DNA from: Xylogone sp. PMI_703
Taxonomy: Eukaryota; Ascomycota; Leotiomycetes
Direction: 5' to 3'
Length of the DNA: 64,000 nt
Assembly (NCBI GenBank): GCA_021399445.1
Contig: JAJTUQ010000005.1
Span: 2,108,001-2,172,000, forward strand
Shown here: positions 56,245-64,000 of the stretch, one piece after another
How positions within the stretch are numbered: the first letter of the stretch is position 1
How the letters are laid out: each line of letters begins with the position of its first letter
Translations under genes and position numbers: made by a program
The notes under the pieces: generated by a model
Told to the model about the DNA's origin: nothing
Databases searched by the model: none
The model's input: only the letters and a program-made list of their open reading frames with translations

Positions 56245-58547
56245 ACTCTATAAGTTTCGAAGACTCCTTTTCGAGGCTCTTATTGAAATATTATCATCTG
56301 TGTAAATAGGAGATCGCCAAGTGATATGGGAGCCAGGGACGCAGTGCTCAAGGTGAAGACCAGTCTTTAAGATATCCCAAGCAGAAAAGATACATTTGGG
56401 TATCTCTACTTACTAATGCCATTGAATTAATACATCGATGTTTTCGTACTTAATTCCCTCAGTTTACAATGAAGTAGAAATACAGATGTGATGCAGCTCT
56501 ATATCGTGCATGTAGCGTTATAGTTTAGGGTTTTAGACCAATCATGAACGTCGTTTAACCACTCCGTGGAAACTTATCGCACCTCAATAAGCGCCTGCTT
56601 TTTAGTGTCAAAGTTATCACCAGATAGTGGTAGATATAAGTAATGTGCCTGTGACAAATTGGTAATCTGAATTGATTTACGAACACAATGGGCCAGTAGG
56701 CCCTCGTAATATGTTCTTATTAGTTAAAAGTCGGTTAAATCTAAAGATTCTAGGCTTCCGCTCCGCCAGTAAAAAGAAGTGGAAATATACATCCATGATT
56801 CCACACAGATCGACAGTACCGTTACGTAAATCAAAGTTCAGCGTTCAACCCCTCGCCCAGCAGAAGTATGACGGGAAAGTTAAATGGATATTAAGTGTTT
56901 CGCTCAGCTACCCCAGTTCTCGGCGCTGTTTCCTGGACGCCGGCGACAGTGTCCATTGGCGATAAATAGAGAATCTAAATAGCTAAGCATCATTTATTAT
57001 TAGCACCCACTTTCTGCACAACATGGGCCCAAATAAGGAAGTTCTTACGCAGTCCCCAAAGCTGTCCAACGAGATTCGGAGGGCCGTAATTGGTAGGTAC
57101 ACCCCAAAGACCACCTTTACTTTCGACTAGTCTGTGACACTGCAAAAGTATGCATGTTAGAAGCGGAGAATTGTTTAGGTAATATTGACCGACAACCCCT
57201 CAGAATATTGAGGTCCAAATCTCTATGTGGGCATGTAAGCAAGCTAATAATAGGTCAAGGCGGTTCCAAACCCAGGGCAAGAAATTCCTTTCGGCGAATC
57301 TTCGGTTTACGTGGAACCCTTCCGGTCCCTTTGGCCAGGAAAGAAAGCCAGGAAAGTGATTTTGAAGGTCCATAATATGCTAATTACTAGGCGAAGCTTT
57401 CTTGAGGGTAGGGATTGTGAGGAGAGAGTGGTGCTTGACTGAGCCAAGAACGCTTAGCCACAATGAAGGTCGTTTCTCGATTGACATGGTGTTTGTGTTT
57501 TTCCACAAGTTCTTGCATTATTCAATTCGACAAAGTTCTTTTGTCAGACTTGCGTTCCATGGCTCTGAGATAGTAAAAGAAGTACACCGTAACAAATTCT
57601 GGTTTATCCAGTCTAGGCTGGTAGCCTTGGTCGGCGATGTGAATTCTGTGTGACCAAGATGTGACAATTCACAAAGATATCCATCATTCATTAATCCGAA
57701 CACTCCTGCTTGTTGGTTGAGTTGGAAGAGCACTTGCAAGGATCTTGATCAGTTTGAATCTCGGCCTAGGTTACTCTGTTTCGTAGCGTATAAATGTGTT
57801 GTTTCATTGAGCTCCAACACATACCCAAGGAGAAGGAAACTAGATAGCAGACAAGCTGTCGGTTGAGGTTATATACTTGTTAGTATATACTCAGCATGTG
57901 TTATACAACTATAGGCTCTATAGGCTCCAACATACCAGGCTGAACCCCTTTTACCCCGCTGTGAGCCCCCCTCGAGAAAAATTTACCCCTACTAGCTGCT
58001 ATCGAACTCGGGCCATGTTTGCCATGTTTCTGACCTGTAGCATGCAAGGCCTTTGTACATTCTATAATTAGAAGTTTAGTCATACAACTGGTTGTGGTAA
58101 ACAATTAATAGTTGACATCTGCAAGTAGCTCAATGGCCCATGAGATATTCCATCTTCAGCAATTATTCTGTTAACATGATGATTCGAAATAACCTAACTA
58201 TAACCCTAGTATTGATGCGCGTGCTGATAAGTCGGGACTTGAAGTAATCCCTGAATCCTTTTCTAGCGAATCGCTGAAAGGTGAGCTCTTAACAATCGAC
58301 TCATTTTCTACATTATTTATCACAGCCATTTGCTTCCCTTTATAGAAGACTTAAAGCATCTTTTATGAGGTACTTGTCATTATCTTTTGGATACCTATAC
58401 ACTTTGATATCGACCATACTCCGCGATATGTCCTCAGTCCCTCGAATTTTATCATTAGTGGGAATGTGGGATCTTTCACAGTGCGTAGTAACAATCTCAG
58501 CTAGCCTCTCTCCCCTATGGCAGGGTCTCTCACCCTTCCTAGCCTTC
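56245..58547. other. Long intergenic region, no gene seen
   Basis: 2.3 kb with short frames only. A plus-strand ATG at 57023 opens about 24 codons (MGPNKEVLTQSPKLSNEIRR) before a possible GTAGGT donor. I could not extend it to a family match. Confidence 0.4.
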
Positions 58548-59033
58548 CTAACATGGGAATCCATGAGCACAGCTGATAATAGATCCAGTCTGCGAGCAGG
58601 CAAAGTCGCCCTGGTAGCAGTACGCAGCGTAGCACATGCCAATACTCTGGAAATCTCCTGAGTACACCAGACGCTCGATGACGACCGTATACGGTAGTTG
58701 AGAGTCAATTGCTTCACCTTGGGTTGGGTAAAATACACCACCTATGGAATTGCATGCGTTATCGTAGATCGTAGCGCCCGTCCAATATACGCCTCCATCC
58801 CCGTTCGCTTCGAGGCAACGTGTTAGCTTGAGCCTGGTTTTAGGAGACAACTGGAGAGTTTGAGTTCAAGACGTACCATCCACGCTGGCCCACAAGACGA
58901 AGTTGCAAGAGCCGGCTCCTTGGGGAACACATTCGTTATCTGCAGCCCTGGATGAGAGTTCGTGAGGAATGGCCGCAGCCTGACTGGCTAGAAGAGCTGT
59001 CAGGCTGAGCACAATCGACTTCAAAGAGAACAT
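58548..59033 (-). CDS. Small secreted cysteine-rich protein
   Basis: Two exons (59033-58877, 58807-58548), about 138 residues. It has a clear signal peptide (MFSLKSIVLSLTALLASQAAA). The mature part has eight or so Cys, with NECVPQGAGSCNFVLWASVD joined to ANGDGGVYWTG, then YDNACNSIGG, GMCYAAYCYQGDFACSQTG and CAHGFPC. The intron has a GCTAAC branch and a CGAAG acceptor. It resembles effector-like fungal secreted proteins in size and Cys content; the actual role is unknown. Intact. Confidence 0.87.
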
Positions 59034-59974
59034 AGTTATACGGAGCTAAGGTGAAGAATCAGGTACAACAAGAGGTGTGATTGCGCTGTACTGGAATATA
59101 CTCCAGAGTCAAAATGTAGATCGACCGCTATTTATATCAGAGAACATATGATAGTCGCCGCAGCACCCAGTGGGTTCAATATCGACTGTTATTGAGGAGG
59201 CGTGAATGTCTCATCGCTACTACTCCTACCATCTGGAGTCAATGTGCCGTACAGCAGCGCTGCCACCGCCAGGCCGCATCGTATTCTGCATATTTTTAGA
59301 CCAAGATTTGATGAGTTAAGCTATATACTCTGATTTTCTTTACTAGATTGAGAACTATGGATTTGAGGGCTTGTAAGTAACCCCGCTTCAGTAAGCTTTG
59401 CCCCCGGCGAAAGAGACAGCCATCTATGCGCATCGACGGCGCAATCCATCTAGGCCTCAAACAAACAGACCGCCCCGCAAATCAAAATAGGCCACATTTC
59501 TCGCTGAAATTTTCTGCATATAGCTTGGTGAGCTTAAATTAATGATCCTTGAATCCGCAGGAGATTAGTCCCACCACTCGTACTGCCTTTACTAGTAGGG
59601 ATAAGCACGTGCTATAGGTGATGCTTCACGTTTGGTCATTCCACCATGCTGGTTAAAGGGATTGTAGTTAGTAATATCATTAAATTTCAAAAGATCCGAG
59701 CCGGCTAGGGTGCAAATCACTCATCCAAACACTTTATATTATGGCACAGCTATCAGCCACCAATACTACTGACATAAAAATCCTAGTCTACCAGTAGCAC
59801 AGCCGAAATATCACTATATCTGAAATTTGCCCCAACATTCAGCGAAATCGATGCCAGTGCATGCGAAATCGGCCCTGTAAAGCTGTAGAACACACCTATA
59901 GCGTACGGATTCATTTTTCTTTATATAAGTCTATTCCTATGACAGGGTAGACCATAATCGTCCCCAGACTTTAT
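59034..59974. other. Intergenic, no gene seen
   Basis: Upstream of the Cys-rich protein and downstream of the barrel protein. No coding signal. Confidence 0.5.
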
Positions 59975-60636
59975 CTAGAAACAGGGCTGGTCATTCACTT
60001 CAACAAACCAGTTGGTCTAGCAAACCATTAGTACCCTGTCTCATATAGCATGTGTTTTGACAACTTACGTTAAAGAGCTCCCCACCCCCCTCACATGTGA
60101 TTGCACTGTTTTCACTTAATTGTTGAAACGATGCAAGTCTAACATTCTGGTTTAGTATTGAATTGGGTAGCAGCATAATAATATGGAAACTCACGAAAGG
60201 TCTATATGGAATTCGCTATCATCGCATGTCGCACATAAATCAATGATTGGAGCTAGAATCTCGTTGCCATTGTCTTCGTCTCCGATAACAACATTTAGGC
60301 CACAGTACTGTGCCACTAAGTAAGAAGTAAGTAATGGCAACGCCTAGCGTAGCACAGTGTTCCAGGACAGCTCTTACATGCATCCGCATTTGGAATAAGG
60401 AGTGTACTAATAGCTACTCCAGGAGCATTGGGGTCAAAAGTATTTCCGCAAGCCGTCGTCTGTGTGGGACTTGTTCCTGAACAAAAGAATGTAGCTGGGC
60501 CCTGATGAACGGGGCAAGAAATTTGCCTCTGGAATATTGAAACATTAGGCGTAGCTGGAGCTGCTTGAGCAGGTATCGCGAGCATAAGCGATACAGACAA
60601 AGCTGCCAATGTAGACTTGAAGAATCCGGTAACCAT
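59975..60636 (-). CDS. Secreted double-psi beta-barrel (RlpA/expansin-like) protein
   Basis: Four exons (60636-60378, 60315-60195, 60138-60069, 60016-59975), about 163 residues. A signal peptide (ALSVSLMLAIPAQA) is followed by a Cys-bearing N-terminus. QYCGLNVVIGDEDNG, ILAPIIDLCATCDDSEFHIDLS and SFQQLS carry the barwin/RlpA-type spacing, in which the Asp of VDxC/IDLC and the HIDLS strand are typical. A short last exon reads TNWFVEVNDQPCF. Small proteins of this fold occur as fungal cell-wall-loosening or effector-like proteins. Intact, including tiny exons of 70 and 42 nt. Confidence 0.82.
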
Positions 60637-63531
60637 GGTTGCTGCTATACTGTATTTTTCCTTCTAGCCTTGTAAGTGTTTGGTGTGTTTGAAATGGAGT
60701 TGATATATTGATGGTTAGAAATGAGTTTTTTTATGCTCGCCATGCTAGATCTTATATAGTTTACACTGGGCTCATTATAGAAAATTTAACGTAATTGAAT
60801 AAGATCTGCTCTTGATGAATCCATCCTCTACAGCTGCTCGATTCAATATCATGGATGCTGTCATGTTTGATTGAAACAGGTTCGGTCCCATACCAAAAGG
60901 ATCTCCTTGTCGGATACTAGGTGTTAGATATGACTAATATCTAGGAATTCCTAAGCTTAATCTTTTTATATCTCACTGATTTATTGTTTATTCGCGGATT
61001 TATACGACCGAAGAAAAACTTAAAGAGTTTCTAGAAATGATCATCTCTAAAGCTGACATCTAGAACTGTCCGTAGGATTAGTGAGCCGGGAGACACGCGT
61101 ACTCTCCGCAGTTGATTGGAGGAGATATTAGTTCGTCCAATTTGCTAAAATGTTTCTTATTTTGTACCCACCAATTACAGAAGTTTAGATGCTTTTGGGC
61201 GAAGCAAAATGCAAGTAACATCTACGGCAACCTCGTAAGTGCAACCACAACGTTTGTTGTGCTTATGCAAAAAAAGCTTGAAAGCGGGAAGCTTATGTTG
61301 GATAACGCGTAAAGCAGGTTTTTTCCGGTCTGCGGGATATTATTTAATCTGTGGTAGTGGATGTAGACATCTTCAGCTTCCCGAGTTTGATGTAAGGCCG
61401 TCTAATACAGCTGCAAAGCTTATGTGAGACTTTCTGGAAGGCGCCCGACAGCCCGTGTATGTGGTCCTGCCTATTGTAGATATTACCCGAGACTTGACAT
61501 AGTAATAAGTATTTCTGAGTTTTTTTGGTAGAATACATGTAGCACAGAGACAAGGAATAGCAGGCTTGATATTTTCATCGCCCGATTTTGCGGATTAGGA
61601 ATAACGTAAGGGAGTACTCTCTAGGAATGGATCTTTACGTCAATATGGCATACGGGCGGAGTCACTGTTCCGGAAGAGCCGCTTATGTATTTCGTCAGTG
61701 GCTGAAAGTATCTTAAGCTGTTGAATAGGTGCATGAAGATTTTACCCGGCTTGCTTGTTTTCCCGTTATTAAATTCCAGGAATCTAGTACATGAAACAGA
61801 TCTATCATATATGCTAGGTTAAACACCAGATTCTGGAGGGATTTCTCGCAATATTTGGATAATAGAAAGGAGTAACGTTGCATAGCATCCGAGGTATACG
61901 GTAGGATTTGTAAGAATTGAACATATTCCACTTTCTAGGACGGATCATGTAGCGAACCATAACTACATTCATACCACGAATTGATTGGCAGATTGCTTAT
62001 GCTCGTGGCGCCTCGGATCATCAAGCTCTCCATTTTTACTTTAGAATATGTTGAATAATAACAGGTTTCAGGCGATATTATAATAAGTCGTAATATTTTG
62101 ATGATCAATAAATAACAAAGGAAGAGTAAACATTAGTTTTGACAAGCGGATTTAGATAAGTACTTAAGAAGATCTAGTCATCCTTAGAGACTTCTTCATG
62201 TAAGTAATGCAAATACAAGACTAAAAGAAGTAAATTGCCAGTTACTTTGTATGTGTTTATGTAATACTGGGTCTTTGAAGGTGTCAACTTCCGAAGTTGA
62301 AATTATCCATAGGGTAATCAAATTTAAGGAGCACTAAATAACTAGCATAAATTAACTATAACCTATTTTCATTACCCCAGAAACAATCATTCTTACAACT
62401 ACCTTCAGTTACTCCATATTAGACCCGCATAATCTTAACCAAGCGGGCCATATATTGGTGTCTTGATTCTAACATGAGCTTTGATCGCACTAGAGTTCCC
62501 GGTGCGGAGTTATATTCAAACGGAAGACAAATTTTTGAACATCACAACTACTAAAGGCAAGGTTCGTGTTAGAGTAACTACTAGACTAGCCACAAGAAGT
62601 TCTGGAGCATTTTCCACTTTGTGCGCGGGTAGATGGAAATCCATAAAGCATGGGCAATATAGGTATCGGGAATATTAACATCTGTTTTATCAAATGCAAA
62701 AATATATTAGGTACTCCAGAAATTTATAAATATGGGACTCACTTGATCACTATTTAATCGTTTTCAGTATTATAGCCTTAGCTTTCAATTCCCCCGTATG
62801 ATGCTACCGGTAAAAAAAGAACCGTCGACACAGATATGTTTTCCTCCTAAGGGTAACTGACGCCCTGATGAATAATTTTATGCAAAATTATAACCTATTA
62901 ATTGTGTTATTTATGTAAGAAAAGATTGACTTTATCCAATCAAAGCTCTATCTGTTTTGGCTAATGACCGAATATGCACTTTGATTGGATGGCAATCCCT
63001 TCGTACATAAATTGCACAATTAACACAACTTTGATCACGACAAGACTTTGCAATCGGACTATATAGTACGACAGGATATGGATCCTAGCGGATATTTCTG
63101 GCAATAAATAATCCGTTAATACTCGCACCAAGTCATTCTCAATAGAGGCAGCAACCAGATGAAGTTGAAGGAGTTCACCGATCCTCGCATAGCAAAACCC
63201 GCACTCCGCGTCCGCACTCTGCATCCGCAGCCTACATCATTAGTTATAGCTAGTCCCACATGACTAAGCAGTCTACTACTAGTTTTCCCGGCAACTTTCC
63301 CACTCCTGCAAATTTCCCACTTTCGGAATGAACACCACCACACTTCCAAATATTATAGCTCAACAACGAAAGCTCCAATTGCTTCGAAATTAATAAATTA
63401 GCTATATTACAACATATAGAATACAATACACTCATTAAATATTAGATATTACGTAATGTTGTTATGTAATTGTGCGCCTGATGAAAATCGCCTCCATACC
63501 CTACCTGTGCCAACAACACCATAATACCCAC
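60637..63531. other. Long AT-rich region, no gene seen
   Basis: 2.9 kb without a supportable gene. Sequence similarity to mobile elements cannot be judged by eye here. Short frames at 62961-63349 have no family content. Confidence 0.4.
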
Positions 63532-64000
63532 TTAAGAAGCCTTTTGTGCAGCTTTCCTGCGTGTAGCAGCCTTCTTAGCCTTCCTTTGGGTGGCCAGGAG
63601 CTGCCTTTCTAAGGCTTTCCGCATTTGCGCTTCTTCCCTGGCTTGCTTTTTGAGTAAAGCTCCTTTAGCTTTTTGCTCTTTAACTAGTTGTCACTCTAAT
63701 TGCCTTTTAACCTTCTCTGCTTCTAATTGCTCGCGTTTATTCTTTGCGGTTAGCCTTTTAGCTATCATGGCTTCCTTTTTGGCTTCTTCCTGAGCCTCCT
63801 TTTTAGCTAATAAGGCCTTAGCTTTGAGGACCTGTTCAGTACTGAACCACTGAGCCTCACCGGCCTTCTCCCCGTAAAGATTAAGACGTTGAGAGCGTGC
63901 GCTCTTCTTTTTTTTGCAAGTTTAGAGCTCTAACTAAGCCTCTGTTAGAGTGTTGAGTAATACTAAGCTCTGCTGAGAGCTTATAATTGGCGTTCATGAT
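63532..64000 (-). mobile_element. DDE transposase C-terminal tail, decayed
   Basis: On the minus strand the sequence entering from the right edge reads SQRLNLYGEKAGEAQWFSTE, followed by a long Lys/Glu/Ala-rich coiled coil (LLAKKEAQEEAKKEA and similar) ending QKAS and TAA at 63532-63534. The GEAQxFS block plus basic coiled coil is typical of the C-terminus of fungal pogo/Fot1-type transposases. A frame change at the A8 run (63908-63915 on plus) and an in-frame TGA at 63691-63693 mark decay. The catalytic domain lies outside the window. Confidence 0.75.

Noticed and set aside
57023..57400. Mariner-type transposase start (MGPNKEV...)
   Set aside because: The opening words resemble some helix-turn-helix starts, but no continuation matched a transposase.
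1..64000. CRISPR arrays, operons with Shine-Dalgarno sites, rRNA genes
   Set aside because: None seen. Spliceosomal introns and fungal families show this is eukaryotic nuclear DNA.

Overview
The window comes from a nuclear genome of a filamentous ascomycete (Pezizomycotina). The signs are short spliceosomal introns of about 45-100 nt with CTAAC or CTGAC branch sites, three Zn(II)2Cys6 regulators, a GPI-anchored secreted protein, an X325-type copper protein and small secreted Cys-rich proteins. A class such as Leotiomycetes is plausible from the gene families, but the sequence does not settle it. Most genes are interrupted by introns, so I assembled the models below from in-frame exons, splice sites and family-conserved blocks.

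Layout. 1-10 kb: a small NIF3-middle-domain protein, a Gfo/Idh/MocA oxidoreductase, a perfect 41-bp inverted repeat, an 8-exon secreted isochorismatase with a relic copy upstream, and poorly resolved sequence. 9.7-11.5 kb: a GPI-anchored protein, then a relic carbonic anhydrase tail that duplicates sequence from 33.7-34.1 kb. 11.5-25.8 kb: a metabolic block with a CTF1-like regulator, cupin, NADPH:FMN reductase, acetoacetyl-CoA synthetase, PaxM-like FAD monooxygenase and crotonase. 26.8-40.1 kb: three zincless MDR oxidoreductases, a GMC oxidoreductase relic, a chimeric junction of truncated 2,4-dienoyl-CoA reductase and beta-carbonic anhydrase, an apparently intact beta-carbonic anhydrase and a Zn2Cys6 regulator. 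40.3-48.3 kb: a second Zn2Cys6 regulator, a carotenoid cleavage oxygenase, a P-loop kinase-like protein and a dienelactone hydrolase. 48.7-54.6 kb: a 19-bp tandem repeat, a second intact beta-carbonic anhydrase hidden in five small exons, a P450 and an aldo/keto reductase. 55.5-60.6 kb: three secreted small proteins (X325, Cys-rich, double-psi barrel) on the minus strand. The right edge holds the C-terminal tail of a decayed DDE transposase.

The striking theme is decay beside near-intact genes. The cupin (in-frame TGA), acetoacetyl-CoA synthetase (one missing base), FAD monooxygenase (in-frame TGA) and carotenoid oxygenase (TAG at codon 12) each carry a single disabling lesion in an otherwise family-like gene. 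The CTF1-like regulator appears to have lost cysteines of its zinc cluster. No PKS, NRPS or terpene synthase backbone gene is present. I therefore read the 11.5-25.8 kb block as a dying CoA-linked catabolic or tailoring cluster in a duplication-prone accessory region, not as a classical biosynthetic cluster.
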